Positions 26,969 through 36,559 are shown, counted from the first letter of the stretch. The stretch: DNA of 64,000 nt from RCIO01 sp040880025 (GCA_040880025.1 JBBDJD010000011.1:124001-188000); one strand, 5' to 3'. A program made the numbers and translations. Notes: generated from the letters alone by a model not told the origin.

Positions 26969-27934
26969 TCACTCCCAACCCTTGTAGCGCCATTTCTTAC
27001 GAGGCTGCGTAGCGCTTGCTTTTGTTCCCAATCCGCGTGTGGAAATGCCTACCAGGGCAGCTAAAACGATGCTCCCGCCGATGAACGTGGCGCGTGCAGG
27101 TATTTCGCCGACGGCGATCCAGACCCAAAGCGGTGAAAGGAATATCTCTAGCAGGGCCAGCAAGCTAAGCTCATCTGCCTGTAGGTGGCGTGCCGCCATC
27201 TGAAGAAGGTGATAATGTAATCCAAGGGATAGCAAGCCGAGGGCGATAGCAATGGAAAGGTCTGCCGGGGGAATCAGGAGAGACTCAGCGATTGTCGCCG
27301 AGATGCAGAAGGAAACGACACCAGCAACAACGAAGCCTGCTGTCAGATCGATGTCCCGTTTCCCGCGCAGCATGACAATCGTCAACGCATATCCTGTTGT
27401 GGCTATTAATGCTGATAACATTCCTATGTTGGAGCGAGGAAAGCCGATGCTGCTGCCAGTATCTTGCGCCATCATGTAGGCGACACCTGAAAGCGCCAAT
27501 GCCATCCAGAGCCAATTTCCAGGGTGCGGATATTCGCGCAGGAGCACCGCAGAAAGGATGCCAACCAGGAATGGCGAGACGCTGAAAATAGTCACAGCCG
27601 CTGAAATGGATGTGAGGAACATTGCTGTGAGATAGGCGACGAAGGTCAGGCCAAGACAAACTGCGCCTGCAAATCCCGACCAACCTAGTGCGCGGAATGC
27701 TTCGCCCATCCTGTGCCCGTATCGCCACGACAATAGGATGAAAAACATTCCCGCGAATGCCAGTGAACGCCAAGCGAGTATCTGCCAACTGTCAGAATCA
27801 GAAATCAGACGTACAAGAAGGCCGGAAGAGCTAGCGGCGAGAGCCGAAAGAGCTATAAGTACCACTCCGACAATTTTGCGTGGACTTTTATGTCCGGCTC
27901 GCGTTGCGTCTATAATCTCACGTTGCACAACCAA
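26969..27934 (-). CDS. EamA/DMT family transporter
   Basis: A 321-residue integral membrane protein with two EamA halves and about ten helices (for example SGLLVRLISDSDSWQILAWR followed by ALSGVAYMMAQDTG). The C terminus is basic (KASATQPRKKWRYKG), which is typical of a cytoplasmic tail. It probably exports a metabolite; with the LysE-family gene immediately downstream it forms a two-exporter operon. No regulator gene is directly divergent. Its codon use looks slightly less GC-biased than its neighbours, which may point to separate acquisition. Confidence 0.9.
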   Translation of the reverse strand: MVVQREIIDATRAGHKSPRKIVGVVLIALSALAASSSGLLVRLISDSDSWQILAWRSLAFAGMFFILLSWRYGHRMGEAFRALGWSGFAGAVCLGLTFVAYLTAMFLTSISAAVTIFSVSPFLVGILSAVLLREYPHPGNWLWMALALSGVAYMMAQDTGSSIGFPRSNIGMLSALIATTGYALTIVMLRGKRDIDLTAGFVVAGVVSFCISATIAESLLIPPADLSIAIALGLLSLGLHYHLLQMAARHLQADELSLLALLEIFLSPLWVWIAVGEIPARATFIGGSIVLAALVGISTRGLGTKASATQPRKKWRYKGWE

Positions 27935-28224
27935 TGATGGCTCCTAGAATTTCGGGATCATCCCAATGCGTCGCGAGCCGTGCCTTCGTGCTTTGACGAG
28001 CAGTAGCGAGATTGCGTTCTGCGAACGTTAAGCAGCCGCATCAGCAGGGCGAGGCCGGATGCCCTGCCATTCTGGCCAAGAATCGAGCAGGCGCAGGTGA
28101 ATTTCCCTCACTTGCCCGTCAACAACATTCGCTTGCGATCCGATCAATAGTCCTTCCAACTCACCCATGAGCGGCTTCGTCGAGCCGACCAAAATCGGCC
28201 TGGGGCTTTGACGGCGGAAATGGA

Positions 28225-28677
28225 ATGAGAGTTGCCAAGCAGGTGCATGGGCTCGAGCCCTTCGCGTTCAACAGCCCCTTTCTCGAGCTGATCGGCCCCA
28301 TTCATTCAAAACCGAATGACACCGGCATCACCATCGGCCTCCAGATAGAGGAACGTCACTGCAATCGGCGCGGAACAGCCCACGGAGGGGTATTGACCGC
28401 AATCGCCGATGTTACCCTCGGCTACAGTGCCGGCAACGGTCATGTCGACGTGCAACTCACTACAGTCGCCCTCAACATCGAGTATCTTGGGCCGGCGCAG
28501 GTCGGACGCTGGGTCGAGTGCGCGGGCTGCGTGACGAAGTTCGGTCGCAAAATCGCCCATGCTCAATGCGTCATCACTTCGGAGGGACGCGATGTCGCTC
28601 GTGCCACCGGGATGTTCCTGGTGCATCGCCTTGTCCCAGGTCCGTCCAGCGATGCGCGCATTCCCGAACCCTCGTGA
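28225..28677 (+). CDS. PaaI-type hotdog thioesterase
   Basis: A 150-residue single-hotdog protein starting MRVAKQVHGL. It contains the PaaI/YdiI signature RRGTAHGGVLTAIADVTLGYSAG (HGG followed by the D in the long helix) around residues 50-72, then a strand-rich C terminus. Such enzymes hydrolyse acyl-CoA thioesters, including aromatic ones such as phenylacetyl-CoA derivatives. It opens a plus-strand run of genes; the next gene lies 18 bases downstream. The specific acyl group is unknown. Confidence 0.88.
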   Translation: MRVAKQVHGLEPFAFNSPFLELIGPIHSKPNDTGITIGLQIEERHCNRRGTAHGGVLTAIADVTLGYSAGNGHVDVQLTTVALNIEYLGPAQVGRWVECAGCVTKFGRKIAHAQCVITSEGRDVARATGMFLVHRLVPGPSSDARIPEPS

Positions 28678-28694
28678 GGAAAGCCGAAAGTCCG

Positions 28695-29093
28695 ATGGTA
28701 GCGCCCGCTAGATTGGTCAGCCCCGCGGCAGCGTCGGCCGTCGTAGATCTCTATTGCCAGTGCTGGAACGAAGCATCTTCGGATCGCCGCCACGCACTCC
28801 TCGCGCAGGTCTGGACTGACGATGCCACTTACACCGACCCGACAGCTCATCTTGTCGGCGTTAAGCAGCTCAATCGACATATTGGCATAGTATTGGAGCG
28901 ATCGCCTGGCTCACGTATTGTTCGAACCAGCGCTGTCGACTTGCATCATTCGATGCTCCGGTTCACTTGGCACAAGGAGCTGGTGAGCGGAGACGTTTTA
29001 CCGGAAGGAACAGATTTTGGTGAGATTGACGAAGGCGGGATGCTAGTGAGGATCGTCGGCTTTTTCGGTCCGCCTAGGCACCCGCGCATATAG
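28695..29093 (+). CDS. SnoaL/NTF2-like protein
   Basis: A 132-residue protein starting MVAPARLVSPAAAS. It shows the NTF2-like/SnoaL pattern WTDDATYTDPTAHLVGV (about residues 43-59) followed by a curved sheet segment. Members of this fold act as small isomerases, cyclases or hydroxylases, or are of unknown function. The ATG at 28695 is 18 bases after the thioesterase stop. It probably shares the transcript, and a detoxifying or catabolic role is plausible but not shown. Confidence 0.78.
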   Translation: MVAPARLVSPAAASAVVDLYCQCWNEASSDRRHALLAQVWTDDATYTDPTAHLVGVKQLNRHIGIVLERSPGSRIVRTSAVDLHHSMLRFTWHKELVSGDVLPEGTDFGEIDEGGMLVRIVGFFGPPRHPRI

Positions 29094-29198
29094 TTCTCGT
29101 TTCTACGCTGTCGCGTGGTGTCAGCAATGCCTCGGGACGATGGCTGACAAGTGACGATGTTGCGGCCGACGCAACCACTGATAGGGAGTAGCCCCGCC

Positions 29199-30089
29199 AT
29201 GGATGCATCAGACCTGCGTATCTTCGAAGCCGTTGCTCGCCTTGGAAGCATGAGCCTCGCCGGAGCAGAATTGAACACGGTTCAGTCAAACGTCACCGCA
29301 CGCGTTCGAGCGTTGGAGGACGAGATCGGTTCACCGCTCTTTCAGCGGCACAATCGAGGCGTTTCACTGACGGCGGCCGGGCGGCGATTGCTGCCTTACA
29401 CTGCGTCCGTCTCGAGGCTTCTGGAAGATGCCCGCCGGGCAGCGATCGATGACGGGGTGCCCAAGGGTTCGCTAACGGTCGGCTCGCTCGAAACGACCGC
29501 TGCACTACGGCTTTCGCCAATACTCACAGAATACGCTTCCCGCTATACGGATGTTGACCTGGTGCTGCGCACTGGTACGTCATGCGAGTTGGTCGGCCAG
29601 GTGCTCGAACACAAGCTTGAGGGCGCTTTCATCTGCGGCCCGGTCGATCATCCCGAACTTCACGAAGAGGCAGTCTTTGAAGAGGAGCTTGTGATCGTGA
29701 CCTCGCCTCAGATCACGAGCCTGGAAAACCTTCTCTCGCGCAACGATCTGAAGATCATCGTGCTGCGGACAGGTTGTTCCTACCGGCAGCGCCTGGAGTC
29801 AGTCCTGGCAGCTCGCGGGATTGTCGGTCTTCGGCAGTTGGAGTTTGGAACGCTGGAGTCGATCTTCAATTGCGTGAGCGCCGGCCTCGGCCTGACACTA
29901 TTGCCGAAGAGCCTCATCGGTTCGGTGTGGAAGCATCAACGTATCGCGATCCACCCGATCGATCCGAAGGACGCATTTGCAGAAACGACGTTCATCCGTC
30001 GTCGAGAAGCCTACGTCTCAAGTGCACTTGAGGCATTTCTCAACATTGCCCGTTTGAAGTGGCCGCCAATCGCTGAGGCCGCCGAATAG
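29199..30089 (+). CDS. LysR family transcriptional regulator
   Basis: A 296-residue LysR protein. The N-terminal winged helix spans residues about 1-62 (MDASDLRIFEAVARLGSMS, then QSNVTARVRALEDEIGSPLF), followed by a linker helix and a periplasmic-binding-like effector domain (GSLTVGSLETTAALRL at about 91-106). The ATG at 29199 is used; the in-frame start further upstream has no binding site. It lies upstream of an MFS gene and may regulate it. The target genes and coinducer cannot be inferred. Confidence 0.93.
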   Translation: MDASDLRIFEAVARLGSMSLAGAELNTVQSNVTARVRALEDEIGSPLFQRHNRGVSLTAAGRRLLPYTASVSRLLEDARRAAIDDGVPKGSLTVGSLETTAALRLSPILTEYASRYTDVDLVLRTGTSCELVGQVLEHKLEGAFICGPVDHPELHEEAVFEEELVIVTSPQITSLENLLSRNDLKIIVLRTGCSYRQRLESVLAARGIVGLRQLEFGTLESIFNCVSAGLGLTLLPKSLIGSVWKHQRIAIHPIDPKDAFAETTFIRRREAYVSSALEAFLNIARLKWPPIAEAAE

Positions 30090-30201
30090 CCAATCAGTTG
30101 CTATTGCTCAGAGTGATCGCGCCTATCACGACAAACCGTTTCTGACGAATGCAGTCATCGCCTAGCCTGCGGATATACTCAACTCTGTTGGTTGGTGGCG
30201 G

Positions 30202-31473
30202 ATGCAAGACGTTGAAGGCTACAATTGGCTAAAGCTCACTTCTGCGGCGATTCTCGCGATTTTTGTTGGGATAGGGCTCTCCAGATTTGCCTATTCGCCG
30301 CTGATCCCGGTACTTGTGGCAGAAGATTGGTTCACTCCTGCCCAAACCGGCTATCTCGGCGCAGCTAACCTCGCTGGATACCTCGCCGGCGCGCTGGTCG
30401 GCCAACAGGTCGCCAAACGGTGGCAGGCAAGGCGGGCCTTGCGCTTCATGATGCTGGCGGCGACCGTGGCCTTCTTCGCGAGCGCAACGCCAATTTCGTT
30501 CGCGTGGTTTTTCATATGGCGCTTCGTCTCAGGCTTGACCGGCGGCTCTCTCATGGTGCTCGCCGCGCCGACCATTCTCCCCTTTGTTCCGGATTCCAAA
30601 CGCGGGCTGGCGGCCGGGCTCGTCTTTACGGGTGTCGGTTCGGGCATGGTCCTGTCCGGAACTCTCGTGCCAACACTGGTGTCTTTCGGTCCAGCGATAA
30701 CATGGTGCGTGCTCGGCCTGCTCTCGTTTATCGCAACGGCCTGGGCATGGAACTGGTGGCCGAGCGAGACGCCTGTTCAAGCCTTGCCTTCCATGACAGG
30801 CAACAGGACGTCGCGGCTCGCGAAATTGCGGCCGCAGCTCGTTACTGTCTACGTCGTCTATGGACTGGTGGCCGTGGGCCTCGTTCCGCACATGGTCTTC
30901 CTGGTTGATTTCATTGCACGAGGCCTCTCGCGCGGGCTGGATGTTGGCGGTTGGTATTGGATCGTGTTCGGCATCGGCGCGCTACTTGGCCCTGTGCTCG
31001 CCGGGCGAGTGGCAGACATCATCGGATTCGCGAACGCACTTCGCTGCGCGCTCGCCTTTCAAATTGTTTGCGTCGCACTGCCGGTTTTCAACACGACAAC
31101 TGCTGCCTTGGTCGTCTCCAGCCTTTTTGTCGGGGGCGCCGTGTCCGGCACCGTGCCGCTCGCCCTCGGGCGCACGCAGGAAATCATCACTGACCCGCGA
31201 GACCGAAAGACCGCATGGAGCGTCGCGACGATTGTGTTCGCCCTTGGACAGGCATCCGCAGGATACCTCTTCTCCTACATGTTCGCAGCGACCGAGGGTG
31301 ACTACGCGCTCCTCTTCGCCTTCGGCTCGGCCGCGATCGGCCTCGCGCTGATCGTCGCACTAACTCCGTACGGCAGCTCGGGACGCAAGCCGCGATCCCC
31401 AGGAAAGCCACTCCCTGACGAACACCCGCGTTCTCCGCGACCGGAGCGCTATCCTCCCACTGACACACAATGA
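30202..31473 (+). CDS. MFS transporter, YbfB/YjiJ family
   Basis: A 423-residue permease with about twelve hydrophobic helices. It contains the YbfB/YjiJ family features LSRFAYSPLIPVL, TPAQTGYLGAANLAGYLAGA and an N-terminal Gly-rich helix. The family has 12 segments and unknown substrates, probably small-molecule efflux. The C terminus is a basic, Pro-rich tail (KPRSPGKPLPDEHPRSPRP). Two genes of this subfamily occur in this window (this one and that at 40871). The stop is followed closely by a glutathione transferase gene, so transport and conjugation genes are linked. Confidence 0.9.
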   Translation: MQDVEGYNWLKLTSAAILAIFVGIGLSRFAYSPLIPVLVAEDWFTPAQTGYLGAANLAGYLAGALVGQQVAKRWQARRALRFMMLAATVAFFASATPISFAWFFIWRFVSGLTGGSLMVLAAPTILPFVPDSKRGLAAGLVFTGVGSGMVLSGTLVPTLVSFGPAITWCVLGLLSFIATAWAWNWWPSETPVQALPSMTGNRTSRLAKLRPQLVTVYVVYGLVAVGLVPHMVFLVDFIARGLSRGLDVGGWYWIVFGIGALLGPVLAGRVADIIGFANALRCALAFQIVCVALPVFNTTTAALVVSSLFVGGAVSGTVPLALGRTQEIITDPRDRKTAWSVATIVFALGQASAGYLFSYMFAATEGDYALLFAFGSAAIGLALIVALTPYGSSGRKPRSPGKPLPDEHPRSPRPERYPPTDTQ

Positions 31474-31481
31474 GGTTGTTA

Positions 31482-32060
31482 ATGCAGCTGTATTGTAATC
31501 GCCCATCTCCATATGGCCGCAAGGTCTTGGTCACCGCACATGAAAGCGGCCTGTTCGACAGGATCGAGATCAAGGATGTCGACCCATGGTCGGACCCGCT
31601 CGACTTTCACGCGGCCGCCCCGATCGGCAAGATCCCCGCTCTCATCACAACTGACGGCACGCTTCTCACGGAGAGCTTGTTGGTCTGCGAGTATCTGTTC
31701 GCCGAGGGCGGGCGTCCGCCGCTAACCGAAGACGCCCGCCTCGATGAAATGTCGCGCTCCGGCCTCTTCCAAGGGCTTATCGACGCCGCATTCATTTCCG
31801 TCATCGAGCGCCGGCGGCCTAACGACCGGCAATGGGAAGACTGGATCGACCGTCAGCAGCGAGCGATAGCTCGAACGCTCGCTGTCGCCATCACGCCGCC
31901 GGCCGGAAGGTTCGACCTTGGAGACATCAGTCTCGCCAGCGGCCTCGCCTATCTGGACTTCCGTCTCCCGCACCTCAAGTGGCGGATCCAGTCTCCCGAC
32001 TTGGCGAACTGGCTTGATGGAGTTCTGAATCGCCCGTCCATGGTCGCCACGAACCCATGA
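31482..32060 (+). CDS. glutathione S-transferase family protein
   Basis: A 192-residue protein. Residues about 1-75 form the thioredoxin-like GST N domain (MQLYCNRPSPYGRKVLVTA with the SPYxRK motif), and GKIPALITTDGTLLTESLLV is the glutathione-binding segment around residues 49-68. The remaining helices form the C domain. It probably conjugates glutathione to electrophiles or acts as an isomerase. The ATG at 31482 has GAGG six bases upstream and is preferred over the ATG at 31470, which overlaps the MFS stop. Confidence 0.9.
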   Translation: MQLYCNRPSPYGRKVLVTAHESGLFDRIEIKDVDPWSDPLDFHAAAPIGKIPALITTDGTLLTESLLVCEYLFAEGGRPPLTEDARLDEMSRSGLFQGLIDAAFISVIERRRPNDRQWEDWIDRQQRAIARTLAVAITPPAGRFDLGDISLASGLAYLDFRLPHLKWRIQSPDLANWLDGVLNRPSMVATNP

Positions 32061-32528
32061 TGCCCGGCAGGCGCCCGCGTAGGTGCGGGACGACCCTGAA
32101 TTTCGCGCTCGTCATGGGAACGCCAATGAACATGCTCCCGATGCCGAGGAGTTCTGGCCGGCAACGTGTCTATGCTGCGCTACCGCCTGGCCATTCGCTC
32201 GAAGATGTTCCGCCATAGCGTGGTGCGATCTTCTCCATGAGCAAATACACGACTCCATCGTTCGAGGGATCGCCGAGCTTGACCATCAGCCTTCCGTGGA
32301 ACGCTACGAGGTGGGCCGCGAAAACCCGATGCACCTGGTCACTATGGGCTCGGCCCAGATCTGACCGCGGAGGCTACAATTGAGACCATGTATCCGTCCG
32401 TTTAATTTCGATCGATTGCCAGACCCTGCGATGTTCTTCGCAACATACGACGATCCTGCATTCTGCCGCTTCCTCTCCCTGATGGCGGTTGGCGAGTGAA
32501 AACATATTGCTTGATCGTTCACACGCAG
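32061..32528. other. intergenic region with no recognised gene
   Basis: About 470 bases between the GST gene and a minus-strand LysR gene. A plus-strand frame at 32083-32364 ends in a coherent-looking peptide (DHQPSVERYEVGRENPMHL) that might be a gene remnant, but it has no credible start or known domain. No hairpin terminator, tRNA or operator was identified. Confidence 0.4.
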
Positions 32529-33413
32529 CTACGCCAAACGCGGTGCAACTTCAAACTGTGCGGCTTCCTCAGCCAACCAGCCGCAGAAGAGCGTCGACTT
32601 GCGATGGCGCCGGGGACGGCGTAGCGCCACGTATGTTTGCCCGCTGGGCTGGAAACCGAATGGGGCGACCAGACGCCCCCCAAGAAGATCATCAGCGATT
32701 AGTGTATAGGGTGCGATGCACATGCCGAGTCCCGCCACCGCCGCTTCCAGCATGAAATAGAAGTGCTCGTAGGTGGTGTCGACGTCGTTCCCCACCGCGA
32801 TACCGGTTTGAGCCTGCCAATCGTCCCATGCGCTCGGCCTTGTCTTCGTGTGTAGCCTGGCAACAAGCGAGAAATCAGCAGCCACAGCGCCCGCAAGTCG
32901 TGGTGCGACGACCACCGCGACGTGCTCATGGATTAGAGGGATCACCTCGGACGAGCACGGCCATGGCTCCGAGCCGACCCTGATCGCGACGTCGAACGCT
33001 GCGCGCGAGAAATCTACCGGGGCGTCGGACGAACTCAGGCGAACTTCTATTCCGGGATGGAGGGCCTGGAAACGATGCAGCCGCGGAATCAACCAGCGCA
33101 TTGTGAAGCTTCCCAGACATGAGACGTCGAGCGGTCCGTCATCAGTGTCGGCGACGAGTCGAACGGCAACGTCGATCTGATCGAACCCCGTCGTGAGACC
33201 CGGCAGTAGCTCGCGTCCCGCTTCCGTGAGCCTCAGCGCATTCCTAGGTCCCTCGAATAACGAGACACCCAGCGCCTCCTCCAGAAGCTGGACCTGCCGG
33301 CTGATCGCGCTGTGCGTGACGTTCAATTCGTCGGCCGCAAGGCTCATGCGCCCATGCCGGCCGGCTGCTTCGAATGCACGAAGGGCGTTCAGCGACGGAA
33401 GGCGGCGAGCCAT
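32529..33413 (-). CDS. LysR family transcriptional regulator, GcvA-like
   Basis: A 294-residue LysR protein starting MARRLPSLNALRAFEAAGRHGRM, the usual opening of the GcvA/AmpR-like subgroup. Helix-turn-helix region about residues 5-65 (LNVTHSAISRQVQLLEEALG). The effector domain has LDVSCLGSFTMRWLIPRL and SSDAPVDFSRAAFDVAIR. It is transcribed divergently from the DUF1127 and EamA genes that start 67 bases away and probably regulates them. It appears complete. Confidence 0.93.
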   Translation of the reverse strand: MARRLPSLNALRAFEAAGRHGRMSLAADELNVTHSAISRQVQLLEEALGVSLFEGPRNALRLTEAGRELLPGLTTGFDQIDVAVRLVADTDDGPLDVSCLGSFTMRWLIPRLHRFQALHPGIEVRLSSSDAPVDFSRAAFDVAIRVGSEPWPCSSEVIPLIHEHVAVVVAPRLAGAVAADFSLVARLHTKTRPSAWDDWQAQTGIAVGNDVDTTYEHFYFMLEAAVAGLGMCIAPYTLIADDLLGGRLVAPFGFQPSGQTYVALRRPRRHRKSTLFCGWLAEEAAQFEVAPRLA

Positions 33414-33485
33414 GTGTGTTTTCCTGACATAGTGTGTTCGAACATATCGCTTTTCGGCTTGATCTAATTAGGCAATTCCTTGAAT

Positions 33486-33668
33486 ATGGAACACTATGAT
33501 AGCCTAAAAACGCACAAGCTGCATCGCCTTCAGAGGCTCATCGCTCGCTGGATTGAGCGATCGGCCCAGAGAGCGGCGCTCAGCGAACTTGAGCGGCACC
33601 GCCTCGACGACATCGGTATCAGCCCGTCGGAGCGGGATTGCGAATGCCGCAAGCGGTTCTTTGAATAG
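33486..33668 (+). CDS. DUF1127 micro-protein
   Basis: A 60-residue protein with the DUF1127 core ELERHRLDDIGISPSERDCE near the C terminus. A TTG start two codons earlier is possible. Small DUF1127 proteins in alphaproteobacteria bind RNA and influence sRNA turnover and phosphate or carbon metabolism, from family knowledge. It lies 2 bases before the start of an EamA gene and divergent from a LysR gene. A second DUF1127 gene at 40630 is also next to a transporter, so the pattern repeats within the window. Confidence 0.88.
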   Translation: MEHYDSLKTHKLHRLQRLIARWIERSAQRAALSELERHRLDDIGISPSERDCECRKRFFE

Positions 33669-33670
33669 CC

Positions 33671-34514
33671 GTGGCCCCAGCCGTCTTCCTCGCCGTGCTG
33701 TTCGCGGCGGTTTTGCACGCGGGATGGAACGCAGTCGTCAAGATCGGACTCGATCGCTTCCTGTCGGTCACCTTGATCTCGCTCGCCGCAGGACTCGTGT
33801 CTGCCGTTCTGCTCCCCTTCGTGGCAGTCCCGATCGCAGCGGCCTGGCTATGGCTGCTCGTCTCATGCCTCCTCCACACCGGCTACAAGCTGTTTCTCAT
33901 CGAAGCCTATCGCACCGGCGATCTCGGTCAGGTCTACCCGATCGCGCGGGGTGCGGCCCCGCTGATGGCGTCGGTCGTTATGACGGTCATCTTTTCCGAG
34001 CATCTTGCACCGCACGCAATGGCTGGTGTAGCGCTCCTCGTGGCAGGCGTCTGGCTGATGTCGGCGATGGGCGGCCGGGATCGAGCGAGGCTCGAGATGC
34101 GCCGGTGCTGTTCGCGCTTGCGACTTCCTTCCTCATCGCCAGCTACACATTGGCGGACGGGCTCGGCGCGCGGGTCAATGGTGATGCGCATGGCTATGCC
34201 CTCTGGCTCTTTGTCCTCGACGCCTCCTTATGCTCGCGATCCAGCTTGTGAAGCGTGGCGCCAGAAGCGTCGGGACGTTGACCGCGTATTGGCGCAGTGG
34301 CGTTGCAGGTGGCGCGATGTCGTTCGGCTCCTACTGGATCGCGATTTGGGCGATGACATCCTCGCCGATCGCTCTCGTTGCCGCGCTACGGGAATCGAGC
34401 GTCCTATTCGCGGCGGCCATCTCGGTAGCCATCCTGCGGGAGCCCATGACCGGCTGGCGGGTCGCTGCATCAATCGTCATTGTTTCCGGCATTGCACTGA
34501 CACGGGTGGGATGA
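33671..34514 (+). pseudogene. EamA/DMT transporter disrupted by two frameshifts
   Basis: The protein is clearly EamA-like but is spread over three frames. The first frame starts MAPAVFLAVLFAAVLHAGW at 33671 and runs to about 34085. The second continues DAPVLFALATSFLIASYTL up to about 34225. The third resumes with MLAIQLVKRGARSVG to the stop at 34514. Two single-base events near 34080-34100 and 34220-34235 would restore one reading frame of about 280 residues. Together with the frameshifted MFS gene this suggests either local decay of transporter genes or systematic sequence errors; homopolymers are not obvious here. Confidence 0.82.
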
Positions 34515-34631
34515 TGGAGGGGAATGCACAGCGAGCGCAGATGAGCACAATTCACTTGTACATGAGCAACGCTTATCGCCGTCGCCTCTGCTTGCTGGTA
34601 ATATGATCATAGCACTGCAAAGGAACCTGGA

Positions 34632-35606
34632 ATGCCCGGACCCCTTCCACCGCTGACGACCTTGAGGCTTTTCGAGGCTGCGGGCCGGTATGCCAGTTTC
34701 AAGCTCGCGGCAGCGGAGCTAGAGGTCACGCCGAGCGCTGTGAGCCACGGCGTCCAGACGCTCGAAGACTGGCTCGGTTCACCGCTCTTCGTTCGATCCG
34801 CTCGCGGGCTGGTCCTGTCCGCAACCGGCGCGGAGTATCTTCAGCCCGTGCGCGAGGCTCTGGCGCTATTGGCGGCGGGCAGCGAGCAGATTCCGGGGCG
34901 GCGGGTGAGGGACGCTCTCGTTGTCAGCGTGCCGCCGACACTGGGCGCGCGGTTTCTTCTGCCGCGCCTGGAGCGCTTCAGGACTAACGTTCCGGGTATC
35001 CCGCTTGCGGTCGACACATCTCCGACGCATGTCCAGTTCCCGCGCGACGCGGTGGATCTCGCAATCCGGATGGGCCGTGGCGACTGGCCGTCGCTTCACG
35101 CCGTGCACCTAATGGACGAGTTCCTGATCCCCGTTAGCGCACCGGCACTGAAGGAGAGCTGGCGCGATGTCACCGACCTGAGCGAGCTTCCCCTCATCCA
35201 CGTGACATCGACCTCTCAGGATTGGCTCGCATGGGCCGAGGCCGCCGGGGCCGGTCCTGTCGATTGCGATCACGGACTGAAAGTGGATACCATCCAGATG
35301 GCATTCGACGCTGCGGCAAGCGGCCTCGGCATAGCCATCGGACGGCGGCCCCTCGTCGACACTGAACTTCAGTCCGGCATCCTCGTGCCGTTCTTCCCGA
35401 CGACGATTAAATCGCAGGTTGGATATTGGCTCGTCGGGCCGCAAGAGACGATGGATAGACCAGAGATCCGTTCCTTCCGGAACTGGCTTCTCGGCGAGGT
35501 AGCCCGCACCGCGCGGTCGAATAGCCTAAAGCAGCCTCGACCATCCACGGCCGCGATTCCGACCATCATCGATATGCCAGATGGGGATTCGCGCGATGGG
35601 GTTTAG
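34632..35606 (+). CDS. LysR family transcriptional regulator, GcvA-like (first of tandem pair)
   Basis: A 324-residue LysR protein with the GcvA-type opening PPLTTLRLFEAAGRYASFK. The helix-turn-helix region ends with SAVSHGVQTLEDWLG, and the effector domain has RVRDALVVSVPPTLGARFLLPRLERF. It is followed by a second, similar LysR gene with an 11-base overlap (35596). The residues GLGIAIGRRPLVDTEL are typical of the effector domain's hinge region. The tandem arrangement suggests duplication and possible hetero-oligomers or divided targets. It lies 117 bases downstream of the disrupted EamA gene. Confidence 0.92.
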   Translation: MPGPLPPLTTLRLFEAAGRYASFKLAAAELEVTPSAVSHGVQTLEDWLGSPLFVRSARGLVLSATGAEYLQPVREALALLAAGSEQIPGRRVRDALVVSVPPTLGARFLLPRLERFRTNVPGIPLAVDTSPTHVQFPRDAVDLAIRMGRGDWPSLHAVHLMDEFLIPVSAPALKESWRDVTDLSELPLIHVTSTSQDWLAWAEAAGAGPVDCDHGLKVDTIQMAFDAAASGLGIAIGRRPLVDTELQSGILVPFFPTTIKSQVGYWLVGPQETMDRPEIRSFRNWLLGEVARTARSNSLKQPRPSTAAIPTIIDMPDGDSRDGV

Positions 35607-36552
35607 GCTTCCACCGCTCAATACGTTGCGCTTCTTTGAAGCCGCTGGACGATTTCAGAGCTTCAAGGCCGTCGCCATGGAGATGAACGTCACGCCGGGT
35701 GCGGTCAGCCATGCTGTGCGCACGCTCGAAGAATGGCTGGGCGTGGAGTTGATCTTACGCACCCGCGAGGGTCTGATGTTGACCGAGGCTGGCTCCAAAT
35801 TCCATCCAATCGTCTGCACCGCCCTGGAGAAGCTGCGCGAAGCGACCGCAAAGGTACCTGGAAGGAGAGGGCACAGCTCGCTTTCGATCAGTGCTGCACC
35901 ATCCTTTGCAGGGTCATGGCTGCTCCCGCGACTTTCCCGCTTCAAAGCGAATTTTCCGGACGTAACGGTCTCCATCGACACGGCCCGCCAACAAGTTGAC
36001 CTGCCGCTCGACGGCGTGGACCTGGTGATCCGCATGGCGCCGGAACCGCGCCCCGGCGGAACCTGGCTGCGCATCGCGCGGGAGGTTCTCGTCCCCGTCT
36101 GCGCGCCGAGCTTCGCGCAGGAAATCGCCGGGAGGCCCTGGCAGGAAGTTCTCAGTTCCGCCCCTCTCATTCACGTGTCGACCGTTACCGAGGACTGGAG
36201 CCGCTACCTGGACAAGGTGCTGCCAGATGCTCGCTGCGCCGGCGCGGGCAGCCTCCGCTTCGACACTATCCACATGGCGGTTCAGGCGGCCCGTCAGGGG
36301 TTTGGAATCACGCTCGGTCGCAGGCCCGTTATCGACGAGGAACTCGGCAACGGCCACTTGGTCCCGGTTGGCGCCCCGCCAGTGCAAGCCAACACATGCT
36401 ATTGGCTCGTTGGTTCGGTGCTGACATTCGACCGGCCGGAGGTCAAGGCATTCCGCAAATGGCTGCTGCGTGAGATCGAAATCAGCGAGGCCGACGCGAG
36501 AGCTGCGGGGCCACACGCGGCCGAGAACGGCGCGAAGGTAGCGAGCCAGTGA
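35596..36552 (+). CDS. LysR family transcriptional regulator, GcvA-like (second of tandem pair)
   Basis: A 318-residue LysR protein starting MGFRLPPLNTLRFFEAAGRFQSF. It shares the overall sequence layout with the upstream regulator (for example TPGAVSHAVRTLEEWLG and GFGITLGRRPVIDEELG). Its start overlaps the upstream stop by 11 bases, so it is translationally coupled. The gene immediately downstream encodes a 2-hydroxychromene-2-carboxylate isomerase-like protein 7 bases away and is the most likely regulated neighbour. An alternative start at 35581 exists five codons upstream. Confidence 0.92.
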   Translation: MGFRLPPLNTLRFFEAAGRFQSFKAVAMEMNVTPGAVSHAVRTLEEWLGVELILRTREGLMLTEAGSKFHPIVCTALEKLREATAKVPGRRGHSSLSISAAPSFAGSWLLPRLSRFKANFPDVTVSIDTARQQVDLPLDGVDLVIRMAPEPRPGGTWLRIAREVLVPVCAPSFAQEIAGRPWQEVLSSAPLIHVSTVTEDWSRYLDKVLPDARCAGAGSLRFDTIHMAVQAARQGFGITLGRRPVIDEELGNGHLVPVGAPPVQANTCYWLVGSVLTFDRPEVKAFRKWLLREIEISEADARAAGPHAAENGAKVASQ

Positions 36553-36559
36553 CCGGAAG

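Noticed and set aside
28028..28168. Minus-strand 46-residue ORF between EamA and thioesterase genes
   Set aside because: Protein-like but short, no ribosome binding site and no recognised family; too weak to annotate, though it may be the tail of a lost gene.
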